Below are positions 1-10,402 of a stretch of DNA of 64,000 bases, piece after piece; position 1 is the first letter of the stretch, and each line of letters opens with the position of its first letter. Source of the stretch: Mesorhizobium sp. STM 4661 (lineage in GTDB: Bacteria > Pseudomonadota > Alphaproteobacteria > Rhizobiales > Rhizobiaceae). Where the stretch lies: positions 186,001 to 250,000 of the forward strand of contig NZ_CAAF010000004.1 of the NCBI RefSeq assembly GCF_000359125.1. Reading direction: 5' to 3'. The notes under the pieces were generated by a model. It was not told the origin of the DNA and did not search any database. It saw nothing but the letters and a program-made list of their open reading frames with translations. A program made the translations under genes and the position numbers.

Positions 1-2
1 CG

Positions 3-173
3 GGACGGATCGCGACCGGTGACATCGTCGTGGTGATCCTGACTGGCTATCTTGGTAAGAACTCCGAGTTGGTCAGCCTCCTTCGGATGCTTGTTGGCGC
101 AACCATAGGCGTCGCCATTGTCTGGCTGGTTTTGGGTGGGCCCAAAAGCTGTTGGGCCGATAATTCAAATTGA
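3..173 (+). CDS. C-terminal fragment of a membrane protein
   Basis: The reading frame is open from the window edge to a TGA at 171-173 and gives 56 residues. They contain two hydrophobic stretches, roughly residues 4-16 and 27-43. The sequence RMLVGATIGVAIVW resembles the Arg-led helix of FUSC/aromatic acid exporter-type inner membrane proteins, but the piece is too short to assign. The gene starts upstream of the window. No terminator is obvious before the riboswitch that follows. Confidence 0.5.
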   Translation, partial: GRIATGDIVVVILTGYLGKNSELVSLLRMLVGATIGVAIVWLVLGGPKSCWADNSN

Positions 174-231
174 GATACTAGCTACCGATCGTGGCTGTTG
201 ATCGGGCGCCCGAAATCCCTACATTGGTGTG

Positions 232-277
232 GCGGGGACGACCTCGCGCCTCCCAATAAATCCGTCGGGACGACCCG
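232..277 (+). promoter_or_regulatory. Guanidine-II (mini-ykkC) type riboswitch
   Basis: Two small hairpins with identical ACGA tetraloops lie in tandem. Hairpin 1 has arms 232-237 and 242-247 (six pairs including one G-U) and its loop at 238-241. Hairpin 2 has arms 266-269 and 274-277 and its loop at 270-273. Paired hairpins with ACGR loops define the guanidine-II aptamer, and this class typically sits just before small multidrug resistance exporter genes. The second hairpin ends ten bases before the GGAG at 287-290, so control of translation initiation of the downstream gdx gene is the likely mechanism. Confidence 0.85.
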
Positions 278-297
278 CTACTCAATGGAGCGTTCCG

Positions 298-612
298 ATG
301 TCGTGGACTTTTCTTTTCCTTGCCGGTCTGTTCGAGATCGGCTGGGCGATCGGCCTTAAATACACTGATGGCTTCTCGAAGCCGCTACCGACCATCCTGA
401 CCGTCGCCTCGATGATCGTCAGCCTGGGCTTGCTCGGCTTGGCGCTGAAGGCATTGCCCGTCGGCACCGCCTATGCGGTGTGGACAGGCATCGGGACGGT
501 CGGCACGGCGCTGCTCGGCATCTGGTTGCTGGGCGAGCCCGCGACCGCGATCAGGCTGGGCTGCATCGCGCTGATCGTCTGCGGCATCATGGGGCTGAAG
601 CTCGCGGCCTGA
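298..612 (+). CDS. gdx: Guanidinium exporter, SMR family (Gdx/SugE)
   Basis: This 104-residue, four-helix small multidrug resistance protein belongs to the SugE/Gdx branch. The family works as a dual-topology dimer in the inner membrane that exports guanidinium in exchange for protons. Glu13 in the first helix ([11 protein letters not shown]) is the conserved ion-binding residue, and the [11 protein letters not shown] segment in helix 3 is characteristic. I start it at the ATG at 298 because GGAG at 287-290 is well spaced and because the upstream in-frame GTG at 229 would run through the riboswitch. The guanidine riboswitch directly ahead supports guanidinium as the physiological substrate. 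Confidence 0.9.
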   Translation: MSWTFLFLAGLFEIGWAIGLKYTDGFSKPLPTILTVASMIVSLGLLGLALKALPVGTAYAVWTGIGTVGTALLGIWLLGEPATAIRLGCIALIVCGIMGLKLAA

Positions 613-693
613 ACATACCGAAGGACAAGCACGATCAGGGCCGCTGCAAAGCGACCCTGATCCTCGAAGCCGGTTGCTTCGGTAGCCTGAAGG

Positions 694-1128
694 CTAGCGG
701 GCTGAAAAGCCCGGAGGCGTCCTGCCGGTGCGCTGCTTGCGCGCCGCATAACGTGCGTCGCGCTTGGCCTTGCGTTCGGCCTCGTCGGCAAGCAGACGAG
801 CGATACGCTCGTTCTCTTCGGCTTCCCGAATCTTGGCCTCGGCCTGCGCTGCCTCTTCCGCGGCGATACGCGCCGCTTCGGCGGCTGCCTCGCGCTCGGC
901 CTTTTCGGCCGCTTCACGCGCCAGCTTTTCCTGCTTCAGCCTGGCCTTCTCAGCCTCGCGTATCTCACGCGCCTCTAGGATCGCCTTGCGTTCGGCCTGT
1001 CTTGCCTGCACCGCAGGATCATCTGCCGCCGGTTTTGACTTGAAGCGCTCCAGAAGCGCCTTCTTTGCCTCGTTTGCGGCATTGCGCCGCTCGAAAATGT
1101 CTTTTTCCCTGTAGATAGCCAAGTCCAC
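694..1128 (-). CDS. DUF6481 family coiled-coil protein
   Basis: The predicted 144-residue protein is highly charged and rich in Ala, Glu, Arg and Lys. A long heptad-like helix covers about residues 40-125. The N-terminal part (IFERRNAANEAKKALLERF) resembles the conserved start of the DUF6481 family, which is widespread in rhizobia and of unknown function. The start is a GTG at 1126-1128 preceded by AGGGA; a shorter start is possible. There is no signal peptide or membrane segment. It is transcribed towards gdx, apparently as a single gene. Confidence 0.7.
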   Translation of the reverse strand: MDLAIYREKDIFERRNAANEAKKALLERFKSKPAADDPAVQARQAERKAILEAREIREAEKARLKQEKLAREAAEKAEREAAAEAARIAAEEAAQAEAKIREAEENERIARLLADEAERKAKRDARYAARKQRTGRTPPGFSAR

Positions 1129-1302
1129 TTCCCTGAAGTCAATTTGCGAGGCTTACATACGCGCGAATACCGAGAGTTCAAGCGCCAAAACAGTATGCCA
1201 GCCATGAAATTGTGAGCTGTTGCAGTCGGGAGACGTTCCTTGCAACGGACATGCACTGTTCACAGTCGCCCCTCTGGCGGCGCGCCGGGCGGATCGCTAC
1301 CT

Positions 1303-1355
1303 CTAGAGCCAGACCCATCCCGATAGGACCGGGATGGGTCTGGCTCTAGTTTTTT
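1303..1355 (+). terminator. Strong intrinsic terminator hairpin
   Basis: A perfect 20-base-pair inverted repeat (arms 1303-1322 and 1330-1349) with a seven-base loop is followed directly by six T residues (1350-1355). Its arm CTAGAGCC...CATCCCG is shared in degenerate form with hairpins at 29538 and 31030, so it is also part of a dispersed repeat. No gene obviously ends just upstream on the plus strand. Confidence 0.7.
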
Positions 1356-1361
1356 GTTTGG

Positions 1362-1427
1362 GCATGATCTTTTCCGAAAACCGGATTCCACTTTTTGCTG
1401 CGCTGACCTTCGGTTCGGGATCATGCT
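1362..1427. repeat. Dispersed GCATGATC/GATCATGC box, copy 1
   Basis: The element is bounded by GCATGATC (1362-1369) and its complement GATCATGC (1419-1426). The interior carries TTTTCCGAAAACCGGATTCC and a CTGCGCTGACCTTCGGTTCGG segment. Near-identical copies lie at 29591-29655 and, shortened, at 31083-31127; related boxes occur at 17318 and 51314. It is always intergenic and always beside a second hairpin. Confidence 0.75.
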
Positions 1428-1461
1428 CTAACCGACAATCAAATCACCGGGATGACATCAA

Positions 1462-2523
1462 ATGGAACTTGGTCTCTATACCTTCGCCGACGTCAGCCCG
1501 GAGCCGGGTCCCGGCGCCATCGGCCCGCATGAACGGCTGCGCAATTTGATCGAGGAAATCGAGCTGGCCGACCAGGTCGGCCTCGACGTCTTCGGGCTGG
1601 GCGAGCATCACCGCCCCGATTATGCCGCCTCGGCGCCGGTCGTCGCCCTGGCGGCGGCTGCCGAGCGCACCAGGCGCATCAAGCTGACCAGCGCCGTGAC
1701 CGTACTATCTTCCGACGATCCGGTTCGCGTCTTCCAGCAGTTTGCGACACTCGACCTCTTGTCAGGCGGCCGCGCCGAAATCATGGCCGGGCGCGGCTCG
1801 TTCATCGAGTCCTTTCCGCTGTTCGGCTACAATCTCGAAGACTATGACGAGCTCTTTGCCGAAAAACTCGACCTGCTGCTCGCCATCCGCGATCATGTCA
1901 AGGTAACGTGGCCGGGCAGGCTGCGCGCGCCGATCAATGATCGCGGCGTCTATCCCCGGCCCCTCCAGGACAGATTGCCGATCTGGATCGCGATTGGCGG
2001 CACGCCGCAATCCGCCGCCCGCGCGGGCGTGCTCGGCCTGCCGCTGGCGCTGGCCATCATCGGTGGCGAGCCGGCCCGGTTCGCGCCGCTGTTCGACATC
2101 TACCGGGATGCGGCACGGCGGGCCGGCAACGACCTGGGAACGCTGGCCACCAGCCTCAACGTCCACGGCTTCATCGCCGAGACGACGGACAAGGCGGCGG
2201 ACGATTTCTATGGGCCGCAGGCCGAGGTGATGAACCGCATCGGCCGCGAGCGCGGCTGGGGTCCGACATCGAGGGCACATTTCGACCAGTCGCGCGGCCC
2301 CAACGGCGCGCTGTTCGTCGGCAATCCCGAGCAGGTGGCCGACAAGATCATTGCCCAGCACAGGATATTCGGCAACGACCGTTTCCTGCTGCAGATGGCG
2401 ATCGGCATCATGCCGCACGCCAAGGTCATGAAGGCGATCGAGCTCTACGGCACCAAAGTGGCGCCGATCGTGCGCAAGGAAACGGCGAAGGCCGTCCCCG
2501 CCGTGGCAGCGCCCGTCGCCTGA
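1462..2523 (+). CDS. LLM-class flavin-dependent monooxygenase (Atu2307/SP_0267 type)
   Basis: The 353-residue protein has the bacterial-luciferase-like TIM-barrel fold, visible in the N-terminal beta strand and the [15 protein letters not shown] motif near residues 51-65. The segment [25 protein letters not shown] follows the LLM pattern. The LLM subgroup to which it appears closest, named for Atu2307 and SP_0267, has no established substrate. Such enzymes use FMNH2 supplied by a separate reductase; none is encoded next to it. The ATG at 1462 follows the repeat by about 35 bases and no strong Shine-Dalgarno is present. It seems to be a single-gene unit. Confidence 0.8.
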   Translation: MELGLYTFADVSPEPGPGAIGPHERLRNLIEEIELADQVGLDVFGLGEHHRPDYAASAPVVALAAAAERTRRIKLTSAVTVLSSDDPVRVFQQFATLDLLSGGRAEIMAGRGSFIESFPLFGYNLEDYDELFAEKLDLLLAIRDHVKVTWPGRLRAPINDRGVYPRPLQDRLPIWIAIGGTPQSAARAGVLGLPLALAIIGGEPARFAPLFDIYRDAARRAGNDLGTLATSLNVHGFIAETTDKAADDFYGPQAEVMNRIGRERGWGPTSRAHFDQSRGPNGALFVGNPEQVADKIIAQHRIFGNDRFLLQMAIGIMPHAKVMKAIELYGTKVAPIVRKETAKAVPAVAAPVA

Positions 2524-2540
2524 TTCATCGGCAAGGCCCG

Positions 2541-2617
2541 ATTCCCGAAGGCATGATTCCCGAAGGCATGACGCAAGATCTTCCCGACGGGATCGGCCAT
2601 TCCATACCTTGCGTCAT
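2541..2617. repeat. 15-bp tandem duplication plus inverted repeat
   Basis: The 15-base unit ATTCCCGAAGGCATG occurs twice in tandem (2541-2555 and 2556-2570), just after the monooxygenase stop codon. The second copy overlaps a 10-base inverted repeat, ATGACGCAAG (2568-2577) against CTTGCGTCAT (2608-2617), with a 30-base spacer. No T run follows, so a termination role is uncertain. Confidence 0.5.
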
Positions 2618-2696
2618 TGCCGGCTAACGGAACTTTGACGCGGCAAGGACGTTTTCGCCAAGGGAGCCGCTCGGATCGCGGTGTGCCCGAGGGGAA

Positions 2697-3869
2697 ATGA
2701 TGAAAGCCGAACCGACAGCTTCGGGCGCAGGCATTGCCGAAAGCCCGGATCCGCGTGTCGAGGCACGCGCCGATACGCGCCTGATGCGCTCGTTGCTCAT
2801 CGGCATCTTCATCCTGATGGTCATCTACGCGCTCTACTTCGCCCGCGCCTTCTTCATGCCGGTCATCCTCGCTTTCCTGCTGGCGCTGACGCTGACGCCG
2901 ATCGTCCGCTTTTTGCGCAAGCACGGCGTACCCGATGTGCTGTCGGCCAGCCTTCTGGTGTTTCTGTCGATCTGCATAGTTGCCAGCGCCGGCTATCTGC
3001 TGAGTGGCCCGGTCATCGACCTCATCAACAACACCTCGTCGATCGGCCAGCAGCTCACCGAACGCCTCGCACAACTGCGTCGCCCTTTTGAAAGGATCAT
3101 GGAGATTTCGCGCCAGATCGAGGGGGTGACCCAGACGTCGCAGGAGCCGGGCGTCCAGAGGGTTACGCTGGCGCAATCCGGCATCCTCTCGCAGGCCGCC
3201 GGCAATGTGCTGTCGGCGGGCACAAGCATCACCATCGTCTTCGTGCTGTCGCTATTCCTGCTCGCCTCGGGCACGATGTTCTATGAGAAGATCATCCAGT
3301 CCTTTGCCAGCCTCCGCGAGAAGAAGCGGGCACTGCGCATCGTCTATGACGTCGAGCGCGAAATCTCGCATTATCTGCTCACCGTCACCGTCATCAATGC
3401 CGGCCTCGGCACGGTCATCGGCCTTGGCCTGTGGGCGCTCGGCATGCCCAACCCGCTGGTCTGGGGCGTGGCTGCGGCTTTGCTCAATTTCCTGCCCTAT
3501 GTCGGGGCGCTGATGACCATAGTGCTTGTCACGGTCATGTCACTGATCAGCTTCGACACCATCTCCTATGCCCTGCTGGCGCCGGCCTTCGTGCTGTTGT
3601 GCGACATCGTCGAAGGACAATTCGTAACGCCAATGGTGGTCGGCCGCCGCCTCGAGATCAACGCGGTGGCGATCTTCATCGCCATCGCCTTCTGGTCCTG
3701 GCTATGGGGCTTCGTCGGCGCGCTGATGGCGGTGCCGCTGCTGGTCGTCATCAAGGTGTTCTGCGACCATTTCGACGGCCTCAGCCATGTCGGCAATTTC
3801 CTGGCGGCGCAGCATACGGCCGTGGTCGAAGAGGAAACTTCCTCTAAGGAAAAACTGGCGGGCGCATGA
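2697..3869 (+). CDS. AI-2E family transporter / permease
   Basis: This 390-residue polytopic inner membrane protein has the AI-2E (PerM/YhhQ-type) layout: two helices around residues 30-75, a third near 85-110, a hydrophilic middle region, and a four to five helix C-terminal bundle with the family signature around [21 protein letters not shown] and the late [14 protein letters not shown] motif. Family members include autoinducer-2 exporters and Na+/H+ antiporters, so the substrate is not predictable. Two adjacent ATGs (2697 and 2700) follow GAGGGGAA; either could be used. It lies between two LLM monooxygenases but is not clearly in an operon with them. Confidence 0.85.
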   Translation: MMKAEPTASGAGIAESPDPRVEARADTRLMRSLLIGIFILMVIYALYFARAFFMPVILAFLLALTLTPIVRFLRKHGVPDVLSASLLVFLSICIVASAGYLLSGPVIDLINNTSSIGQQLTERLAQLRRPFERIMEISRQIEGVTQTSQEPGVQRVTLAQSGILSQAAGNVLSAGTSITIVFVLSLFLLASGTMFYEKIIQSFASLREKKRALRIVYDVEREISHYLLTVTVINAGLGTVIGLGLWALGMPNPLVWGVAAALLNFLPYVGALMTIVLVTVMSLISFDTISYALLAPAFVLLCDIVEGQFVTPMVVGRRLEINAVAIFIAIAFWSWLWGFVGALMAVPLLVVIKVFCDHFDGLSHVGNFLAAQHTAVVEEETSSKEKLAGA

Positions 3870-3895
3870 TCCCGGAGACTGGAACCAGTCCTTGC

Positions 3896-3939
3896 GCGCG
3901 TCCATTTGGACGCGCGGCCTTCTATTCAATTTTTTGAAT
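3896..3939. repeat. Two adjacent short hairpins after the transporter gene
   Basis: Hairpin 1 pairs GCGCGTCCA (3896-3904) with TGGACGCGC (3907-3915). Hairpin 2 pairs ATTCAA (3924-3929) with TTGAAT (3934-3939). Hairpin 1 has the same GCGCGTCC/GGACGCGC core as the repeats at 17377 and 51370, and GGCGCATGATCC a little upstream recalls their GCATGATC box, so this may be a degenerate copy. It could also act in termination. Confidence 0.45.
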
Positions 3940-3993
3940 TTGCGGCCGTGGCGGTGGCTTCCTACATCCGATCCCTACACAGGATCCCCGCCT

Positions 3994-4995
3994 ATGACCG
4001 CTCTTTCCGTTCTCGACCTGTCGCCGATCGTCGAAGGCAGCAACGCTTCGCAATCGCTCGCCAATTCGCTCGATCTCGCTCGCCATGCCGAGCGGCTGGG
4101 TTATAAGCGCTACTGGCTGGCCGAGCATCACAACATGCCGGGCATCGCCAGCGCCGCCACTTCGGTCGTCATCGCCCACGTCGCCGGCGGCACCAAAACG
4201 ATACGCGTCGGCGCCGGCGGCATCATGCTGCCCAACCATTCGCCGCTGGTCATCGCCGAGCAATTCGGCACGCTGGCCGCGTTGCATCCGGGCCGCATCG
4301 ACCTTGGGCTCGGCCGCGCCCCCGGCACCGACATGGCGACGGCGCGCGCATTGCGCCGCAACCTCGATGCCGGCGTCGATAATTTCCCGCAGGATGTCGT
4401 CGAGCTGATGGGTTATTTCCAGCCGGCCGAGGAGGGCCAGCGCATCCGTGCCGTGCCCGGCGAGGGCGAACAGGTGCCGATCTGGATCCTGGGCTCCAGC
4501 CTCTATGGCGCGCAACTTGCCGCCCTGCTCGGCCTGCCCTACGCCTTCGCCTCGCATTTCGCTCCGGCCGAACTCGACCATGCGCTGGAGATCTATCGCT
4601 CGCGCTTCCAGCCGTCGGAACAGCTCGACAAGCCCTATGTGATGCTTGGCCTCAACGTCTTTGCCGCGCCCACCGACGCCGAGGCGCGGCTGTCGTTCAC
4701 CTCGCTGCAGCAGGCCTTCGTCAACCTGCGCACCGGACGCGCCGGCCGCTTGCCGCCGCCGGTCGAAGATTACGAACGCGACCTCGACCCGATGGCCAAG
4801 ACCATGCTTGGCCAGGCGCTGTCCTGCGCGGTCGTCGGCGCCCCAGAGACGATCAGGCAAGGCATCGACGCTTTCGTACGCCGCACCGGCGCCGACGAGC
4901 TGATGGTCACCGCGCAGATTTTCGACCATGGCGCGCGGTTGCGCTCCTTCGAGATTCTGGCGGAAGCCCACAGATCCCTTTCGCAAGCGGCCTGA
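3994..4995 (+). CDS. LLM-class flavin-dependent oxidoreductase (MsnO8-type)
   Basis: The 333-residue protein is a second luciferase-like monooxygenase, of the group with the MsnO8-type signature: LSVLDLSPI at the N terminus, [14 protein letters not shown] near residue 45, and [20 protein letters not shown] near 80. The loop [10 protein letters not shown] is typical. I choose the ATG at 3994 because the family consensus starts there; the longer upstream extension crosses the hairpins and is unlike family members. The reaction is unknown; a flavin reductase partner would be needed in trans. It is only distantly related to the monooxygenase at 1462, so this is not a recent duplication. Confidence 0.85.
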   Translation: MTALSVLDLSPIVEGSNASQSLANSLDLARHAERLGYKRYWLAEHHNMPGIASAATSVVIAHVAGGTKTIRVGAGGIMLPNHSPLVIAEQFGTLAALHPGRIDLGLGRAPGTDMATARALRRNLDAGVDNFPQDVVELMGYFQPAEEGQRIRAVPGEGEQVPIWILGSSLYGAQLAALLGLPYAFASHFAPAELDHALEIYRSRFQPSEQLDKPYVMLGLNVFAAPTDAEARLSFTSLQQAFVNLRTGRAGRLPPPVEDYERDLDPMAKTMLGQALSCAVVGAPETIRQGIDAFVRRTGADELMVTAQIFDHGARLRSFEILAEAHRSLSQAA

Positions 4996-5026
4996 CCTTC
5001 TTTCTTATTTTGGTGCATGACATGCA

Positions 5027-6094
5027 TCAGGCGCTGACGCTTTGCGCGACCGCTCCCAGCGGCCGGCATGAATTGCGGATCATCAGGCGGCCCTTGAGCG
5101 TCAACTTGCGTGGCGGCGCGTCCCTGTTGCCGGCGAGCCGGTCGAGCAGCAGGTTGGCCGCCTGTTCGCCAATTGCCTGCACCGGCTGGGAGACCGTGGT
5201 CAGCTGCGGCTGGAATACATCCGACCAGGGGAAATCGTCGAAACAGGCGACCGAAATATCCTGCGGGCAGGACAGCCCGATATCGCGGATCGCCTTCATG
5301 GTGCCGATCACCATCGGATTGTTGGCCGAGAAGATGGCACTGGGGCGGTCGTGCAGCGACAGCAGCTGCATCGTGGCATTGTAGCCGTCGACTTCGTGGA
5401 AATTGCCGAAACGCACGAGCTCGTTCTCGACCGGCAGGCCGGCAGCCTGAAGTGCCTCTCTATAGCCCGCCATACGGTCATGCATGGGCGAGATGTCGAA
5501 CGATCCGGAGATGTAGCCGATGCGCCGGTGGCCGAGATCGATCAGATAGGTGATGGCGTCGAACACAGCGCGCTGATTGTCGAGCACGACGGCATCGGTA
5601 TCGACGCCCTCGCAGACGCGGTCGAGCAGCACCACCGGCACATTGGCGTCGTCGACAATTCCTTTAAGAATCTGGCCGTCGCCGACGCGGGCGACGATCA
5701 ACCCGTCGACCATGCGATCGAGCAGCAGCCTGATCTGGTCGTCCTGCGTGTTCAGATCCTCGTCCGTGCAGCACAGCATGACCGCGTAGCCGGCGCGGTC
5801 GAAGGCCTGCTGGATGACCGAAACGACATCGGTGAAGAACGGATTGGTGATGTGCGGAACGGTCAGCCCAATGGTGCGGGTCGTGCCCATCTTCAGGCTG
5901 CGGGCGATCGCGTTGCGCTTGTAGCCGATGTCGCGGATCGCCTGTTCGATGCGCTGGCTGAGCTCGGGACTGACGGTCGCGGTGCCGTTGATCAGCGCCG
6001 AGACGGTGGCCACCGAAACGCGCGCGGCTTCGGCCACATGCAGCATGGTCGGAGCCGTGGACTTTCGCTGCTTTTTTCGCCCTGACGCCGTCAT
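5027..6094 (-). CDS. LacI-family transcriptional regulator of the sugar ABC operon
   Basis: The 355-residue protein has an N-terminal LacI helix-turn-helix (about residues 17-65, VAEAARVSVATVSALINGTATVS) and a periplasmic-binding-protein-like effector domain. The hinge region GYKRNAIARSLKMG is conserved. It is divergent from the ribose-type ABC transporter at 6263, and a palindrome of LacI type (CGAAACGTTTCG) sits five bases before its own start codon with a second site before the transporter genes, so it is very probably their repressor and autoregulated. The inducer is presumably the transported sugar. No clear Shine-Dalgarno precedes the ATG. Confidence 0.9.
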   Translation of the reverse strand: MTASGRKKQRKSTAPTMLHVAEAARVSVATVSALINGTATVSPELSQRIEQAIRDIGYKRNAIARSLKMGTTRTIGLTVPHITNPFFTDVVSVIQQAFDRAGYAVMLCCTDEDLNTQDDQIRLLLDRMVDGLIVARVGDGQILKGIVDDANVPVVLLDRVCEGVDTDAVVLDNQRAVFDAITYLIDLGHRRIGYISGSFDISPMHDRMAGYREALQAAGLPVENELVRFGNFHEVDGYNATMQLLSLHDRPSAIFSANNPMVIGTMKAIRDIGLSCPQDISVACFDDFPWSDVFQPQLTTVSQPVQAIGEQAANLLLDRLAGNRDAPPRKLTLKGRLMIRNSCRPLGAVAQSVSA

Positions 6095-6098
6095 TTTT

Positions 6099-6110
6099 CG
6101 AAACGTTTCG
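6099..6110. promoter_or_regulatory. LacI-type operator 1
   Basis: CGAAACGTTTCG is a perfect 12-base palindrome with the central CG of LacI/GalR-family operators. It lies in the leader of the lacI-type gene, so it should mediate autoregulation. Confidence 0.75.
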
Positions 6111-6195
6111 CCGCCCTTTGATTGTAATACCTACGGAATCTTGCGTAGTTGCGCAAGAATTGAAATGTATCATTCCCGCATCTTCAGATACCGGC

Positions 6196-6224
6196 TTGAC
6201 ACGATCGAAACGTTTAGATTAGCG
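6196..6224 (+). promoter_or_regulatory. Promoter with LacI-type operator 2 for the sugar ABC operon
   Basis: TTGACA (6196-6201) is a consensus -35 box. A weak -10 region overlaps ATTAGC (6218-6223). Between them lies CGAAACGTTTA (6206-6216), matching ten of the first eleven bases of operator 1. Repressor bound here would occlude RNA polymerase, and the 107-base spacing between sites would allow looping. Confidence 0.65.
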
Positions 6225-6265
6225 TTCGGAAGGTTCGACGACGACGGAGGGAGGCCGTTCTTGTG

Positions 6266-7848
<1,583 letters not shown>

Positions 7849-7852
<4 letters not shown>

Positions 7853-9180
7853 GCCTGTTGAGCCTGCTGTCCCGGACCAAGCTCTATTGGGGCCTGATCG
7901 CCATCTTCCTGATCGGCGTGCTCGGCTCGCCGATCAGTTCGAAGGGCAACAACATCTTTCTGTCCTACGGCAATCTGCTCGATGTGCTGCGCCAGGTGTC
8001 GACGACCGGCCTGATCGCCACCGGCATGACGGCGGTGATCATCACCGGCGGCATCGACCTTTCCGTCGGCTCGCTGATGGCGATCTGCACGGTGGTCGGC
8101 GCCATGCTGCTGACGGTGCCGGGCGTGACACCGGGCGTCGTGCTGGGCGTGCCGACCGTCGCCGTGGTGGCACTTTGCCTCGGCATCCTCGTCACCCGCT
8201 TCATCTTCCTGAACCTGGCGAAGTCGCGCGCCGGCCCGGAGGCCACGCGCGATGTCAGGCTGGACAGCGTCCGCGGGCTGGTCGCGCCCGGCATTGTCGG
8301 GGTGATCCTCTGCTGCCTCGCGCTGTGGTTCCTGCTGCCGCAGATAGACACGAAGTTCGGCGTACTCGGCGTGCTGCTGGTGGCGCCTTGCGTCGGCCTT
8401 TTGTTCGGCGCGCTCAATGGCTTCATCATCGTTGCCGGCCGGCTGCAGCCCTTCATCGTCACGCTGGCGATGATGGTGACGGCGCTGGGCATCGCAAGGC
8501 TGACCGCCGGCCAGAACAATGCGGTGCTGCCGGTCTATACCGGGTCGAACGCCACCGCCGATTTCGAGATACTGCGCTCGCTGGTGTTCGGCGTCATCCC
8601 GATGCCGGGCCTGTTCTTCCTCGGCGCGATCCTGATCTACGGCGCGGTGCTGCGCTTCACGCCGTTCGGCCGCTATGTCTACGCCATCGGCGGCAATGAA
8701 GAGGCGGCGCGGCTTTCCGGCATCGCCGCCGGCCGCGTCAAGATCGCCACCTACGCGGTGTCAGGGCTGCTGGCCGGCGTGGCGGCGGTGCTCTATGTCG
8801 CGCAATACAGGCAAGGCAAGCCGGATGCCGGCGCCGGGCTGGAGCTCGACGCCATTGCCGCGGTCGTCATCGGCGGCACCAGCCTGATGGGCGGGCGCGG
8901 CAGCCTTGTCGGCACATTCTGCGGCGTGCTGATCTTCGGGCTGCTGTCGAACATCTTGCAGCTCCACAACATCAATTCGAACCTTCAGCTCGTGCTGAAA
9001 GGGATGATCATCATCGGCACCGTGCTCGTGCAGGAGCGCAATGCCGCCGATCTTCTCTTCTATCTGCGCCTGCTGTTTGCCCCTTTGTGGGGCGGGCAGA
9101 CGGCGCACAAGGAAACGGCCGCGGCAAAGCGACCGTCAAAAGAGACCCCGTCTCTAAATCTTGGAGGAAACAAGAAATGA
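7849..9180 (+). CDS. Ribose-type sugar ABC transporter permease, long form
   Basis: This 443-residue permease has the RbsC/BPD_transp_2 signatures: GMTAVIITGGIDLSVGSLMA near residue 60, LNGFIIVAGRLQPFIVTLAMM near 190, and GGTSLMGGRGSLVGTFCGV near 345. It is roughly 100 residues longer than RbsC. The extra length lies between the GGIDLSVGS helix and the LNG motif and holds two or three added hydrophobic segments, an arrangement also known in longer XylH/GguB-type permeases. It overlaps both neighbours by four bases (ATGA), so the three genes form a tightly coupled operon. Confidence 0.9.
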
Positions 9181-10145
9181 AACGACGTGACATGCTGAAG
9201 CTTGCCGCCGTTGGCGCGGCACTGCTGACCACAACCGCCTTTTTGACCAGCGGCAACGCCTATGCGCAGGACAAGAAATGGAAGATCGGCTTCTCGCAGG
9301 TGACGACCATCGAACCCTGGCGCGCCCAGTTCAACAAGGACATCCTGGCCGAGGCCGCCAAGCATCCGGACGTCGAGCTGATCGTTACCGACGGCGAGGA
9401 CAAGACCGAAAAGCAGGTTGCCGATGTCGAAAACCTGATCCGCCAGGAAGTCGACGCGTTGCTGGTGTCGCCGAAGGAATCGGCGGGGCTGACCGGCGTC
9501 GTGCAGCAGGCGGTCGACGCCAAGATCCCGGTCTTCGTGCTCGACCGCAATGTCGACACCCAGGACTACACGCAGTTCGTCGGCGGCGACAACAAGCTGA
9601 TCGGCCGGGCCGCCGGCGAATATGCCGTCGAGCTTCTGGGCGGCAAGGGCAAGGCCGCCGGCAATGTCGTCGAGATCTGGGGCGGCATGGGCACCCAGCC
9701 GGCGCATGACAGGCATGACGGCTTCCTTGAAATCACCGGCAAGGAGCCGGGCATCAAAAACCTGCTCGACCAGCAGTCGGGCGACTGGAAGCAGGACCAA
9801 GCCTACAACATCATGGCGACCGCCTTGCGCAACAACGAGAAGATCGATCTCGTCTACGGTCACAATGACCCGATGGCCTACGGCGCCTATCTTGCCGCCA
9901 AGGATGCCGGCCGCGAGAAGGACATCAAGTTCATCGGCATTGACGGCCTGCCCAATGAAGGGGTGACCCTGGTCAACAATGGCGAGCTGACGGCGACCTT
10001 CACCTATGTGACGCCGGGTGCCGAAGGGCTGCGGCAGGCGATCAAGTTCCTGAACGGCGAGAAGGTCGAAAAGACCATCACCTTGCCGACGCAGAAGATC
10101 ACCAAGGAGAATTCCGCGCAGATCCTGAAGGATAACGGCCTCTGA
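9177..10145 (+). CDS. Periplasmic sugar-binding protein of the ribose-type ABC transporter
   Basis: The 322-residue protein starts with a signal peptide (basic KRRDMLKLAAVGAALL, cleavage near AYA-QD at about residue 28), followed by a Peripla_BP_4 (RbsB-like) domain. The paired motifs PVFVLDRNVDT and YGHNDPMAYGAYLAAKDAG mark the two lobes. Its sequence leans towards the RbsB/YtfQ group, so a pentose or furanose is possible, but no catabolic enzyme is encoded beside it to fix the substrate. The start ATG has an excellent GGAGGAAA site and overlaps the permease stop. The twin-Arg pair near the N terminus suggests Sec or Tat export. Confidence 0.9.
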   Translation: MKRRDMLKLAAVGAALLTTTAFLTSGNAYAQDKKWKIGFSQVTTIEPWRAQFNKDILAEAAKHPDVELIVTDGEDKTEKQVADVENLIRQEVDALLVSPKESAGLTGVVQQAVDAKIPVFVLDRNVDTQDYTQFVGGDNKLIGRAAGEYAVELLGGKGKAAGNVVEIWGGMGTQPAHDRHDGFLEITGKEPGIKNLLDQQSGDWKQDQAYNIMATALRNNEKIDLVYGHNDPMAYGAYLAAKDAGREKDIKFIGIDGLPNEGVTLVNNGELTATFTYVTPGAEGLRQAIKFLNGEKVEKTITLPTQKITKENSAQILKDNGL

Positions 10146-10182
10146 GGTATGCCAAAGACAAGCGCCGACCCTACAGGATGTG

Positions 10183-10350
10183 AGTTCCTCGCCCCCACGA
10201 GAGTGGGGGAGAGGTGGCTCGGCGAAGCGGAGACGGAGAGGGGGGAAGGCTCGACCTCTACATGAATTTCAGAGGGAGCTCGCCGGCGTGGCTGCCCCCT
10301 CTCCGTCCGCTTCGCGGCCACCTCTCCCCCATTTCATGGGGGCGAGGAAC
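10183..10350. repeat. RIME-like long inverted repeat
   Basis: The two ends are complementary: GTTCCTCGCCCCCA from 10185 pairs with TGGGGGCGAGGAAC ending at 10350. Inside, GAGAGGTGGCTCGGCGAAGCGG (from 10210, degenerate) pairs with the GTCCGCTTCGCGGCCACCTCTC region ending near 10327. The left end has its own hairpin CCCCCACGAGAGTGGGGG. This is the look of rhizobial intergenic mosaic elements. It fills the gap between the sugar-binding-protein gene and the convergent marR-type gene and may terminate transcription from both sides. Confidence 0.7.
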
Positions 10351-10402
10351 CCAAGCCTTGCCACGTCAGGCCATTCTCTCCTGGAGCCAGCATGCGCCGC
10401 CC

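Larger units (their letters stand above)
1129..1461. other. Intergenic region carrying a composite repeat
   Basis: About 330 bases separate the DUF6481 gene from the monooxygenase gene. I see no convincing gene. The right two thirds hold the terminator-like hairpin at 1303-1349 and the GCATGATC box at 1362-1426, annotated separately. The left part (1129-1300) probably contains the promoter of the DUF6481 gene, but I cannot pick out -35 and -10 boxes with confidence. Confidence 0.5.

Noticed and set aside
229..297. N-terminal extension of the Gdx protein from GTG 229
   Set aside because: The extension covers the riboswitch hairpins and lacks a ribosome site; the ATG at 298 gives the family-typical N terminus.
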